Of a stretch of 64,000 bases of DNA, positions 53,627 to 63,498 are shown piece by piece. The stretch's first letter is position 1, and every line of letters begins with the position of its first letter. The stretch spans positions 32,129 to 96,128 of the forward strand of contig NZ_QUAC01000233.1 of NCBI RefSeq assembly GCF_003389455.1. The letters are read 5' to 3'. Source of the DNA: Streptomyces inhibens (lineage in GTDB: Bacteria > Actinomycetota > Actinomycetes > Streptomycetales > Streptomycetaceae). A program made the translations under genes and the position numbers. The notes under the pieces are model-generated. The model ran no database searches and had not been told where the DNA came from. It saw nothing but the letters and a program-made list of their open reading frames with translations.

Positions 53627-54771
53627 CGTCCTCCCCGTCCGGAGACCGGGCCCGTCCCCGCCCCTGGGCCCTACTGGCCGAGCTCACCCACGGCTGTCCG
53701 CTGCACTGCCCGTACTGCTCCAATCCGCTGGAACTCACCCGTAGATCGGCGGAGTTGACGACGGACGAGTGGCGGGAGGCCTTGCGCCAGGCCGCCGATC
53801 TCGGTGTCGTCAGCGCGCATCTCTCGGGTGGTGAGCCGCTGCTGCGCTCCGACCTGGAGGCGATCGTCGCGGCCGCCGACGGTGCCGGGATCCATACCCA
53901 GCTCATCACCAGCGGCGTCGGCCTCAGCCGGGCGCGACTCGGTCGGCTCGTCGACGCCGGACTGCGCAGCGTGCAGCTCTCCGTCCAGCACGCCGATCCG
54001 AGCGCCTCCGATCTGATCGCCGGACGCCGTTCGTTCGTCGACAAGGAACGGGCCGCCGCGCTGGTCCGGGACTCCGGACTGCCGCTCGGCCTCAATGTCG
54101 TGCTGCACCGGCACAACCTCGATGCGCTGGACGAGCTGATCGATCTCGCGCCGGCCTGGGGCGCGGACCGTATAGAACTCGCCAACACCCAGTTCTACGG
54201 CTGGGCATTGCGCAACCGCGCCGAGCTGCTGCCGTCCCGTGAGCAGCTCACCCGCGCGCAGCAGACCGTACGACGCCGACGTGACGAGCTGGCCGGCACG
54301 GTCGAACTGGTCTGGGTCGTCCCCGACTACTTCGACGGCAATGCCAAGCCCTGTATGGGCGGTTGGGGCGCGATCTCGCTCACCATCGCCCCCGACGGCA
54401 CGACCCTGCCCTGCCCGGCGGCCGCCTCGATCCCTGGTCTCGATGCCCCCAACGTCCGTGACCACCGCCTGGAGTGGATCTGGGTCCATTCCCGGGCCTT
54501 CACGCTCTACCGGGGCACGGAGTGGATGCGCGATCCCTGCCGTAGCTGTGAGCTGCGCGAGAAGGATTTCGGCGGCTGCCGCTGCCAGGCCTTTGCGCTC
54601 ACCGGTGATGCCGCGGCCACCGATCCCGCCTGTCGACTGTCGCCGGACCATGCCCTCGTACGGGACCTGGTGGACGCCTTGCCCGAGCCGCCGGCGTCCG
54701 CCGGACTCGGCAAGCCGCGCAGCCCTGCCCGACGCGCCGCGGTGACCCCGAGAGGAGCGGCGGGAAGGTGA
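53617..54771 (+). CDS. pqqE: Radical SAM enzyme PqqE
   Basis: 384 residues. It forms the Glu-Tyr C-C bond in PqqA. Cys27-x3-Cys31-x2-Cys34 (CPLHCPYC) binds the SAM iron-sulfur cluster. The auxiliary-cluster Cys residues are in KPCMGGWG, LPCPAAAS and CRSCELREKDFGGCRCQAF. I prefer ATG 53617 (MTGTSSPSG); ATG 53602 is in frame but within the duplication. The C-terminal Pro/Ala/Arg tail is longer than usual. Its stop overlaps the next gene's GTG by four bases. Confidence 0.95.
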   Translation: MTGTSSPSGDRARPRPWALLAELTHGCPLHCPYCSNPLELTRRSAELTTDEWREALRQAADLGVVSAHLSGGEPLLRSDLEAIVAAADGAGIHTQLITSGVGLSRARLGRLVDAGLRSVQLSVQHADPSASDLIAGRRSFVDKERAAALVRDSGLPLGLNVVLHRHNLDALDELIDLAPAWGADRIELANTQFYGWALRNRAELLPSREQLTRAQQTVRRRRDELAGTVELVWVVPDYFDGNAKPCMGGWGAISLTIAPDGTTLPCPAAASIPGLDAPNVRDHRLEWIWVHSRAFTLYRGTEWMRDPCRSCELREKDFGGCRCQAFALTGDAAATDPACRLSPDHALVRDLVDALPEPPASAGLGKPRSPARRAAVTPRGAAGR

Positions 54772-56075
54772 CCGTCAGAATCCGTGGTGGAGTGATGGCG
54801 GCCGCCTTGCTGTCGTCTACGGCGCTGGTCTGTACGGCGCTTGCGGTGCCCAACGGTATGGAGTCTGCGGCACGTTCAGCGCGCGGTGAGGCCATCGGCG
54901 GTGCAGGTGGTGCAGGTGACGCCGCAACCGTCGCCGGCGCGCGCACCCATGCCGCCCGCAGTTACACAAACGCCGGTACCAGCGCATTAGGCCGCCCGAG
55001 CCCCGACCGCTCCGCCACCGACTGGTCCACAGCCCTGGTCGACTCCACCCTCGCCCGTTACACCCCGGACAAGATCGGCGGCTGGTCCTACCCCGTAGGC
55101 CTCTACCTCTACGGCCAGTACCTCGTCTACCAACGCACCCACCAGCAGCGCTATCTCGACTACATCAAGCAGTACGTCGACCGGTTCGTCGACAGCAACG
55201 GCACTATCGACCAGAGCTTCAACAGCCTCGACAGCATGCAGGCAGGGCGGCTTCTGGTCATCCTGCACCACGAGACCGGCGCACACCGCTACCAGATCGC
55301 CGCACAGAAAATCCGTAAGCGCCTCGACAGCTATCCGCGCACCGCGGACGGCGGCTTCTGGCATGCCACATCGAGCAGCCGCGCGCATCAGCTGTGGGCC
55401 GACGGGGTGTATATGGTCACGCCGTTTCTCATCGAATACGGCAAGGAATTCAGGGACTCGGCGTACACCGAAGACGAGGCCGCCAGGCAACTCGCGGTAT
55501 ACGGCGGACACTTGCAGCGTACGAACGGATTGCTGAGGCACGCCTACGACGAATCCAAGACCGCCGACTGGGCCGACAAGAAAACCGGACAGGCGCCCGA
55601 ACACTGGTGCCGCGCGGTCGGCTGGTACGCCATGGCCGATGTCACGGTGCTGGACGCGCTGCCCGCCGATCACCCGCGCCGTGCCCAGCTCACCGGAATT
55701 CTGCGCAAGCTCGCCATCGGCCTGGAGAAGACCCAGGATCCGTCGAGCGGACGCTGGTTCCAGGTCATGGACAAGGGCGAACGACCCGACAACTGGACCG
55801 AGACCTCCTGCTCCAGCATGTTCGCCTTTGCGCTCTCCCGCGGCGTGCAGCGGGGCTATCTCGACCGGCGTTACGCGAAGGTCGCCAAAAGGGCGTATGA
55901 CGGCGTACTGCAGCGGATCTCGCTCGGCAGCGACGGGCGCACCCATCTCTCCGACATCACCATTGGCACCAATGTCGGCGACTACGGCTACTACATCGAC
56001 CGCACCCGGGCCACCAACGACTTCCATGGCCTGGGGGCCTTCCTGATCATGTTCGAACAGTTGCGGGCGAGGTGA
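54768..56075 (+). CDS. Secreted GH105-type unsaturated rhamnogalacturonyl hydrolase
   Basis: 435 residues. A Sec signal (MAAALLSSTALVCTALAVPN) precedes a disordered linker and an (alpha/alpha)6-barrel from about 80. Landmarks are IGGWSYPVGLYLYGQYLVYQ, LWADGVYMVTPFLIEYGKEF (catalytic Asp region) and APEHWCRAVGWYAMADVTVL. GH105 enzymes remove the 4,5-unsaturated galacturonic acid left by pectin or rhamnogalacturonan lyases. GTG 54768 overlaps the pqqE stop (GTGA), and its stop overlaps the next GTG, so it is translated as part of the pqq operon. Confidence 0.9.
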   Translation: MTVRIRGGVMAAALLSSTALVCTALAVPNGMESAARSARGEAIGGAGGAGDAATVAGARTHAARSYTNAGTSALGRPSPDRSATDWSTALVDSTLARYTPDKIGGWSYPVGLYLYGQYLVYQRTHQQRYLDYIKQYVDRFVDSNGTIDQSFNSLDSMQAGRLLVILHHETGAHRYQIAAQKIRKRLDSYPRTADGGFWHATSSSRAHQLWADGVYMVTPFLIEYGKEFRDSAYTEDEAARQLAVYGGHLQRTNGLLRHAYDESKTADWADKKTGQAPEHWCRAVGWYAMADVTVLDALPADHPRRAQLTGILRKLAIGLEKTQDPSSGRWFQVMDKGERPDNWTETSCSSMFAFALSRGVQRGYLDRRYAKVAKRAYDGVLQRISLGSDGRTHLSDITIGTNVGDYGYYIDRTRATNDFHGLGAFLIMFEQLRAR

Positions 56076-57685
56076 CACGGAAGATGCGGATGGGGAAGAG
56101 ATGGGCAGTCATTGCCGCCCGGGCCGCCGCGGTCGCCCTCGGAGTCGCACAGCCGTCCGCGGCGAGGACCGTGTCCACGGGTTCTGCCGTACGCACCGTG
56201 AAGGCCGACGATTCCGCCGCGTGGGAGCGGCAGGCCGGCCGCACCGCCTTACGGGAATTCAACGTCAAGGACTACGGTGCGGCCGGAAATGGCTCGGCCA
56301 ATGAATCCGGCGCGGTGAACAAGGCGATCACCGCGGCGAACGCGGCCGGCGGCGACACCGTACGTTTCCCCTCCGGAACGTACAAATCAAAGAACTCGAT
56401 CCATATGAAAAGCAATGTGACGCTGCAGCTCGACGCCGGCGCCACGCTCTCCGGATCCGGCGCGGACACGTACGACGTACGCGAACCGAACGCCAACGAC
56501 GAGTACCAGGACTACGGACACAGCCATTTCCACAACGCCATGATCTGGGGGGACCGGCTCAGGGACATCGGATTCACCGGAAGCGGCACGATCGACGGCG
56601 CCGACCACCTCATCACCGGCAACTCGAAGCAGGGCCAGGCCGACAAGATCATCTCGCTGACCCGCTGCGACGGGCTGACCCTCAGCGGGATCACACTGCG
56701 CCGCGGCGGCCATTTCGCCGCCCTCATCAACGGCGGCAAGAACGTCGTGTCCAACGGCCTGCACATCGATACGGCGAGTGACCGTGACGGCTGGAACATC
56801 ATCAGCACGACGAATGTCACCATTGCCGAAGCGGATATTTCCGCCAACGACGACGCGCTGGTCTTCAAGAGTGACTACGCGCTGGGCGCCAAGCTCCCCA
56901 ACGGGCATATGGCGGTGCGTGATTCACGACTCTCCGCGAAGTGCTGCAATGCGCTGATGTTCGGCTCGGAGACCTGTGGCGATGTCATGGACCGTCGATT
57001 CGACCGGATCGCCATCGACGGCGCCGATAAGTCCGGGCTCGGCATGGTGTCGATGGACGGGGCGAAGACCTCCGACGTCCACTACCGCGACATCACCATG
57101 AAGAACGTCCACTCGCCCATCATGCAGAAGATCGGCACCCGAAAACGCTGCGGAAACCATCCGGGCATCGGCTCGATCAGCAACATCACCTACGACCACA
57201 TCACCGCCACCGCCACCGGCTCCAGCCTCTCCTTCAGCCCCACCCTTTAGGGAGAGACCGGACACCGGATCCACGGCATCATCTTCCGCGATGTCGATAT
57301 CACCGTCCCTGGTGGCAGCGAACCCGTGGCCGACGGCGTACCGAACAACGACGCCAACGATTACAACCCCAAGGGCATCGGCACCCGCCCGGCCTTCGGC
57401 TGGTACCTCCACAATGTCGATGGCATCACCTTCCGTGACAGTTCGGTGCGCTTCGCCGCCGATGACGGCCGGCCCGCCGTCATTGCCCATGCCGCGCACA
57501 GGCTGACGTTCGATCACTTCACCGTCCAGCGTGGCGGCAAGAGCCCGTACGACCTCGGATTCCAGAGCGTGGATGGGTATTGCGTCGCCGGCAGCACCAA
57601 TACCTCGGGCGGCGCGCTGCGTATCTGTGAGAGCGACGGCTCTTCCGAAGGTTGCGGAGCGCGGGCAGCCGGAGGTGCGCGATGA
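56072..57685 (+). pseudogene. Secreted GH28-like pectinase, in-frame amber stop
   Basis: Right-handed beta-helix protein of about 537 residues if the stop is read through. Signal: WAVIAARAAAVALGVAQPSA. NVKDYGAAGNGSANESGAVN is the standard GH28/pectate-lyase-superfamily start, and DISANDDALVFKSD holds catalytic Asp residues. At 57248-57250 TAG interrupts LSFSPTL-stop-GETGHRIHGIIF; Trp (TGG) is expected, and the same frame continues for 145 codons to TGA 57685. The truncated product lacks the last coils. GTGA overlap with GH105. Confidence 0.85.
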
Positions 57686-57740
57686 CCAGGCGCGTGATGA
57701 CCAGACGTGTGATGACTGAGTGCGCGATGACCGGGCGGTG
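57681..57740. repeat. 15-bp tandem repeats carrying serial ATG codons
   Basis: Four diverged 15-bp units starting GATGAC(C/T) run from 57681 to about 57740. Each brings an in-frame ATG (57682, 57697, 57712, 57727) to the start of the GH29-like gene. Confidence 0.75.
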
Positions 57741-59558
57741 CGCTATGGCCGGCCGAGGTGCAAGGCCCGGGCGGCGTATGCGGGCCTACGCGGTGGTCCT
57801 GGCCGTACTGGCGCTGCTGCTGGGCGCGCTGGCGCTGCCCGGCACCGCGTATGCCGATCTGCAGCACCCGCGGCAGAACTTTCTGCGCGGTTCGGTCTCC
57901 GGACTGTTTTTGCACTGGGGCGAGCGGACCGCGCCCCAGCACACCAGTTGCAGCGGCTGGGAAACACCGCGGGTGGCTGGAGCCCCGACTATTGGATGAA
58001 GGAGGCCGGAAAGCTGCATGCGCAGTATCTCGTACTGGCTTCCTTCCACAGCAGGCTCGGCTATGCCAGGCCATGGCCGTCGAAAATACCGGGCAGCTGC
58101 CACACCCAACGCGACTTCCTCGGCGAGCTGATCACCGCGGCCAAGGCAAAAGGCCTGAAGGTCATTCTCTATATGACCGACGATCCGCAGTGGCACAACG
58201 ACGGCGGCCATGAGTGGCTCGACTCGGCCGGCTACTCCCGTTACAAGGGCCGGAATGTCGATCTGACCACCCGCGAAGGCTTCGGGGAATTCTCGTACGA
58301 CAACTTCTTCGAGGTCATGGACCGCTACCCCGAGCTGGGCGGCTTCTGGATCGACAACGACAACGACTACTGGCTCGACCATCACCTCTACGAGCAGATC
58401 TACCGGCTACGCCCCCACTACACCCTCAGCAACAACAACGAAGACACGCCGGCCATGGACATGATCAGCAATGAGCAGAAGACCGGCATGTCTCCCTCGT
58501 ACGACTACCCCCAGGCGACCTACACCGCAGCTCCCCGGCTGACCGAGGCGGACTTCAAACTCCCCTCCAGCGGCGCCTGGTGGTACGACGGATCCGACCC
58601 GGCCGTCGACCGCAAGCTCACCCTCGGCCGTCTGATCACCAACGCGGGCTCCTCCATCAAGGCTCTGATGGCCGAGACTGCGCAGGTCAACGGCCGCTTC
58701 CCGGCGAAACAGGAAGCCTTCAACAATTTCGCCGACGGCTATCTGGACGGGATCTGGGAATCCCTGCACGGAACCGAAGGCGGCGGCTATCTCCATGGCG
58801 GCCTCGCGCCGGGCTTCTGGAACGACGGTGCGCACGGTGTCACCACCCTCAGCACCACCGACCCCAACCGTCACTACGTCCATGTCCTCACCCCACCCTC
58901 GACATCCACCCTCCGCCTCCGCGACAACGGATACCGAGTGGCCGAGGTGACCAACCTGCGCACCGGCGCGCGGGTCCCAGTCACCCAGTCCGGCGGCAGC
59001 CTGACGCTCTCGGGCCTGGGTGACTGGGACCCGTACGACACCGTCTTCAAGGTCACCACGGCCGGACGCCAAGGGATCCTCCCCGCCACCTCCTACACGA
59101 TGAGCGCCGGCGCCGCCGCCGGCGGGCACCCCGCCTCGGCGGCCGCGGACGGCGACTACCTCACGTACTGGGACAACGACCGCACCCTCCCCGTCTCCCT
59201 GACGTACGATCTCGGCGCCAACCGGAGCGTGCGCTACCTCGGCATCAACCAGCGTGAGGACTCGGTCAGTTACGCCCGCTCGGACACCGAACAGTCCGCC
59301 CGGATCAAGGACTACCGCATGTATGCGAGCAAGGACGGCACCCACTGGGGGAGCCCCGTGAAGACCGGCACCCTTCCGAGCCACCGCGCCGTCAGCTTTA
59401 TCGACCTCCCCGCAACCACGACCACCCGTTACGTACGGCTGGAGGTCCGCAGCACGTACGCGGCCGCCTCCGACACGACGCGCTACCGGCGGCTCCGTTT
59501 GGACGAGACCTGGGTCGGGACGCGGTACGCGGCGCCGGTGTCGGATGGTGGCCGGTGA
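57682..59558 (+). pseudogene. Secreted GH29-like (alpha-L-fucosidase-type) protein with discoidin domain, frameshifted
   Basis: About 625 residues if intact. The signal peptide begins near ATG 57778 (MRAYAVVLAVLALLLGALAL). Early residues (SGLFLHWGERTAPQHTSCSG) are in frame 1. One A is apparently lost near 57963, and the rest, GGWSPDYWMKEAGKLHAQYL, YDNFFEVMDRYPELGGFWID and a C-terminal F5/8-type C (discoidin) carbohydrate-binding domain (about 480-615), is in another frame to 59558. The TIM-barrel part resembles GH29 fucosidases, but the family call is moderate. ATGA overlap with GH28. Confidence 0.75.
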
Positions 59559-59628
59559 GCAGTGACTGGTGGCTGGAGACCGGTGGCCGGAGACGGTATC
59601 GACACGACACGTGGAAAGTGGTGACCCG

Positions 59629-60624
59629 ATGAACCAGCCTCACCGTTCGCGATCCCTGCCGATCGCGCTCTCCCTCTTGCTGCTCGGCGCCGCAGCGGCG
59701 ATGGGGGCGGACGGCGCCGCCGCCACACCCCGGGCGGTCGTCCCGATGGCCGCCGCGCCCTACGAATACCTGGGCTGGGGAAATCCCCAGACTCCCACCG
59801 ACGTCATGGCAGCGACCGGCACCAAAACATTCACCCTGGCCTTCATCCTCTCCGACGGTGGCTGTAATCCGAAGTGGGACGGCAGCCGGGCACTGACGGG
59901 CGGCAGCGATGTGTCGGCCATCAAAGCCATCCGTGCCAAGGGCGGGGACGTGGTCGTCTCCGTCGGTGGCTGGAGCGGTGCCAAGCTCGGTGAGAAGTGC
60001 GGCAGCGCCTCCGCGCTTGCTGGGGCCTACCAGAAGGTGATCGACGCGTACCGCCTTAAGGCGCTCGACGTCGATATCGAGAACACCGAGTTCACCAATG
60101 CCACGGTCCGCAAGCGCGTCATCGACGCTCTGAAGATCGTCAAGGCCAAGAACCCCGGCATCATCACCTACGTCACCATGGGCACCACCCCCAACGGCCC
60201 CGACAGCAACGGCAAGGACCTCATCAAGAAGGGCGCGGCGGCCGGACTGGACAATGACGGCTGGGTCGTGATGCCGTTCGACTTCGGCGGCCACGCCGGC
60301 ACCATGGGCCAGGCCACCGTCAGCGCGCTGGAAGGCCTCAAGGCCGCGGTCAAGAACTCTTACGGCTACGGTGACGCGGACGCCTACCGCCACATCGGCG
60401 TCTCGTCGATGAACGGCAAGACCGATGACGCCGGTGAGACCGTCACCCTCACTGACTTTCGTACGATTCTTGGCTACGCCCAGCAGCACCACATCGCTCG
60501 TTTCGCGTTCTGGTCGGTCAACCGCGATCGCCGGTGCGGCTCCGGCAGTGACGGTGACAGTTGCAGCGGGGTGTCCCAGGATCCCTATGCGTACACGAAG
60601 ATTGTCGCCAAGTACGTGGGCTGA
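59629..60624 (+). CDS. Secreted GH18 chitinase-like enzyme
   Basis: 331 residues. Signal SLPIALSLLLLGAAAAMGAD. The GH18 catalytic motif DxxDxDxE is present as LDVDIENTEF, and VVVSVGGWSGAKLGEKCGSA is the second conserved strand (SxGG). Only a catalytic barrel, with no carbohydrate-binding domain. The product YTTMG-like strand (TYVTMGTTPNGPDSNGKDLI) fits class-III/bacterial chitinases. It lies 70 bp after the GH29-like gene and may share its transcript or have its own promoter. Confidence 0.9.
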   Translation: MNQPHRSRSLPIALSLLLLGAAAAMGADGAAATPRAVVPMAAAPYEYLGWGNPQTPTDVMAATGTKTFTLAFILSDGGCNPKWDGSRALTGGSDVSAIKAIRAKGGDVVVSVGGWSGAKLGEKCGSASALAGAYQKVIDAYRLKALDVDIENTEFTNATVRKRVIDALKIVKAKNPGIITYVTMGTTPNGPDSNGKDLIKKGAAAGLDNDGWVVMPFDFGGHAGTMGQATVSALEGLKAAVKNSYGYGDADAYRHIGVSSMNGKTDDAGETVTLTDFRTILGYAQQHHIARFAFWSVNRDRRCGSGSDGDSCSGVSQDPYAYTKIVAKYVG

Positions 60625-60778
60625 AACGGCAATGAGGAACGGCGCTGCCGTCGCAACGTACGACCAGCGAGGCACGACCGCTAACGCAACATCACTAGCG
60701 CCGCACCACTAACACAACACCGTTAACTCAGGCTTCATTGCGGGCTATTCATCAGGTGTTGCCGACGGGGTGCGGGGG

Positions 60779-60982
60779 CTACGCCGCCTCAACTACCTCC
60801 GTAACCTCCGAGCGCACCGCCATTGTCCAGATCTCCAGCAGCACTGCATACTCCGCCATGTCCTGGGGCGTCCACGCCAAGTCGCGCCGGGCGCGCACAA
60901 ATCGCCGGATCGATTCGTTCGCCTCGGAAGCAGGAACGGGCGCACTCGTATGGGCAGAAGGAGTTGGGGACATATGCACCAT
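60779..60982 (-). CDS. Small hypothetical protein
   Basis: 67 residues. SPTPSAHTSAPVPASEANES is disordered; IRRFVRARRDLAWTPQDMAE and YAVLLEIWTMAVRSEVTEVV form one or two helices. I remember similar Streptomyces hypothetical proteins. ATG 60982 or 60973 is possible and neither has a ribosome site, so it may be leaderless. Function unknown. Confidence 0.5.
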   Translation of the reverse strand: MVHMSPTPSAHTSAPVPASEANESIRRFVRARRDLAWTPQDMAEYAVLLEIWTMAVRSEVTEVVEAA

Positions 60983-61206
60983 GCTAGGGGCACCCACTGA
61001 CAACAGAGCCCCGCGTGCGCCGGCCCCAAGCCCTCCGCCCCCGTCACTGCCAGGGCCCGCCACCCCGCCTCAACTCCCTGACCAGCAAAGACCATCGGCC
61101 TTTCGCTCTCCGCCCGCTGTCTGCATGTGTCCATTCCCACACGCTCCGCGATCACCCGCTCGCCGGCCATGTGATGACTGCATCACCCGTAGGCAGGTTC
61201 CGCTCA

Positions 61207-61590
61207 TCAATGGAGGAACAGGCAGAAGGGATGTCCTGCGGGATCAAAGAACACCCGAACATCATCCTGCGGCTGGAATTCGGCTCGCCTCGCGCCCACC
61301 GAGACCGCATACGCCTCGGCCTCTTCAAGGTCATCGACCCGGATATCGAGATGCAGCATCTTTTGCTGCTCCTCGGGCCGTTCCGGCCACACCGGGGCCC
61401 GATACTCCGGCTCCGACTGGAACGAGAGCCCCGTACCCCCGTCCGGGCATCTGAGCAGCACCCAGTCGGGCTCGCTGAATTTCACCTCCCACCCCAGAAG
61501 CCGCCGGTAGAACTCCGCAAGCGCCTGAGCATCCGGACAATCCACGACCACCGTCGCAAGTGAGAACCGAGGTCTCCCGGCCACTGCCAT
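61207..61590 (-). CDS. VOC-family (glyoxalase-like) protein
   Basis: 127 residues with the paired beta-alpha-beta-beta-beta modules of the vicinal-oxygen-chelate fold: LATVVVDCPDAQALAEFYRR and LHLDIRVDDLEEAEAYAVSV. The ending VRVFFDPAGHPFCLF is typical of the VOC dioxygenase/resistance-type proteins of actinomycetes. Metal ligands cannot be fixed by eye. Substrate unknown; single gene. Confidence 0.88.
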   Translation of the reverse strand: MAVAGRPRFSLATVVVDCPDAQALAEFYRRLLGWEVKFSEPDWVLLRCPDGGTGLSFQSEPEYRAPVWPERPEEQQKMLHLDIRVDDLEEAEAYAVSVGARRAEFQPQDDVRVFFDPAGHPFCLFLH

Positions 61591-61877
61591 CGCTCCCTTC
61601 GCAGCACCCCCAGGGCGCTACCTCTATCGGGTGACGTCTTCGGTCCCTGGCCCCCACCGATTCCAGTGGCCCCAGGCCCCTCCCCGAGCGCACCACTGTG
61701 CCCTCAGGCCCCTCCGTTGTCAGTGGTGACCCGTACGGTGGTTCTTGTAACTATCCGAGCTGCTGGCGCTACTCGGACCCGCCCCGCTCCTGTGACAGCG
61801 CACGGGAGCGGGGCACAAGCCGGGTGGGGAGCGGGCCTAGGCCATCCCTGGGCCCGACCTGGCGATCCGCCCAACGT

Positions 61878-63188
61878 TCATCGGTGGCGCACAGCGAGCG
61901 AAGGCTCCTGCGGAGAGGTGTGGAGGGGGAGCGCGCCGGACGTGCCCGGATGTCCCGCTCGCAGGCTGCCGCTCGTACCGCACAGTGCCTGCACGAGGTG
62001 TGTGTCCATGGCGGCGTCTATCGGACCGGCCTCGGGAAGGTTGCTCCCGTCGAGCTTCTGATAGCGCGTCAAATTGAAGCCGAGGGATATCTGACGTCGG
62101 CCGTCCGCAGTGGACAGTGACCACGTCATCGCCCCGAGCACAAGGCCGTTGTGCCCCCAGAACTCCCCGCACGGCGAGGGCATTCTGAACAGGCCCAGGC
62201 CATAGCGGACCGCACTGCCGTCGACCGGCACCGTGGTTTTCATCTGCCGCAGCTGGACCGGCGCGAGGAGGTGACCACCCAGCAGTGCGCGGTAGAAGCG
62301 ATTGAGATCAGCCATCGTCGACACGAGCGAACCCGCCGTCCCGGCCCAGGACAGGTTGTAGACGCTGAAATCGCGCGGTGGGTTGAATCCGCCGTAGGCG
62401 GCCTCGTACATCTTGGCGTGCGGCCCGGTGATGTACGGCGATCGCGGGAAGTAGGTGTGCTGCAGACCTGCCTTCCGGATGACGTGTTCGGTGATGTAGG
62501 TCTCCGGGGACTTGCCGGTGATCCTCTGCAACAGGAGCCCCGCGATCACGTAATTGGTGTTGGAATAGTGGTGAGCCTGGCCAGGACTGCCCAACGGCTT
62601 CGCCTTCAGGCCGAGTCGGGCCAGCTCCCTGGGGTCGAACTGGTGGAAGCGGTTGCCCTCCAGGCTCTCGGGCGTCGCAAAGATCACCCCGGCGTAGTCA
62701 CCGATCCCGCTGGTGTGGTTGAGCAGCATCCGGACCGTGATCGCGCGGCCACGCTCCCCGGGGACGAGATCGGGTAGATAGCGGCCTATCGGAGCGTCCA
62801 GCTCGATGTGCCCCTTGCTGACTTCTTGAAGGACGGCTACTGCCGTGAAGGTCTTGGTGATGCTGCCTATTCGGTGCCGCATCTGTGGCGTGGTGGGGCG
62901 TCCGGTGTCAACGTCGGCGACCCCCGCGGCGCCCTGCCACTGCTCGGTGCCGTCCCGCACCGCCGAATAGGCGCCATACATCCCCGCGTCATGGAATGCC
63001 CTGAGCGTGCTGTCCAGCGCGGCCCGGTCGAGCCCGGCCCGGTCGGCGGACACCGCGGTGGCATTCCCGGCAGGCGGGGCGGGCGCTGGAGCAGCAGAGG
63101 CGGCGGTCGGGACCGTCAGCGCGAGTAAGGCGGCTGTGGCGGTCCCGGCCAGCCGCACTCGGCGGCGACGCGCAGGGGTAACAGGCAT
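61878..63188 (-). CDS. Secreted class-C beta-lactamase-like serine hydrolase
   Basis: 436 residues. Sec signal at 1-32 (TATAALLALTVPTAASAAPA). The three penicillin-recognising motifs are intact: SITK (nucleophile Ser and Lys), YSNTNY (Y-x-N) and HNG (replacing KTG). MLLNHTSGIGDYA is the usual flanking block. Members are D-Ala-D-Ala carboxypeptidases, esterases or beta-lactamases; a cell-wall role is most likely. A palindrome TGACAAATGTCA lies 116 bp upstream of ATG 63188. Confidence 0.92.
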   Translation of the reverse strand: MPVTPARRRRVRLAGTATAALLALTVPTAASAAPAPAPPAGNATAVSADRAGLDRAALDSTLRAFHDAGMYGAYSAVRDGTEQWQGAAGVADVDTGRPTTPQMRHRIGSITKTFTAVAVLQEVSKGHIELDAPIGRYLPDLVPGERGRAITVRMLLNHTSGIGDYAGVIFATPESLEGNRFHQFDPRELARLGLKAKPLGSPGQAHHYSNTNYVIAGLLLQRITGKSPETYITEHVIRKAGLQHTYFPRSPYITGPHAKMYEAAYGGFNPPRDFSVYNLSWAGTAGSLVSTMADLNRFYRALLGGHLLAPVQLRQMKTTVPVDGSAVRYGLGLFRMPSPCGEFWGHNGLVLGAMTWSLSTADGRRQISLGFNLTRYQKLDGSNLPEAGPIDAAMDTHLVQALCGTSGSLRAGHPGTSGALPLHTSPQEPSLAVRHR

Positions 63189-63304
63189 GGTTGCTCCGTG
63201 AGTTGATGGCCTGCGGCCGGTGTTCGATCTTCGCTGTTGCGATTCTTGCGGTGGAACAGCGACCAGCCATCAACCCGTGGAACGACCTTGATCCCAAGCC
63301 CGCA

Positions 63305-63316
63305 TGACAAATGTCA
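63305..63316. promoter_or_regulatory. Palindrome TGACAAATGTCA upstream of the serine hydrolase
   Basis: TGACA-AA-TGTCA is a perfect short palindrome of the type bound by NarL/LuxR-family response regulators in streptomycetes (recalled, not verified). It sits 117-128 bp before the start of the serine hydrolase at 63188. Confidence 0.5.
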
Positions 63317-63498
63317 GGTTTACGGGCGCCAGGTCTCCAGGGAGGCGTCCCACTGGCCGGGGAGCAGCCGTTCCCGAGTCTTCCTGAGGCGAGGCGGCCG
63401 GGGGTGGGCGACGATGGAAGAGCCGAGGTGCGGCGGGCGCGCGTACAGCAGCGGCGGGGGAGCGTCCGGCACCTGCCGAGCCGTATCGGGAGGCCCCG

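Noticed and set aside
57248..57250. TAG as a pyrrolysine codon in the GH28-like gene
   Set aside because: Streptomyces are not known to use pyrrolysine, and TAG terminates many genes here; a Trp-to-amber mutation is simpler.
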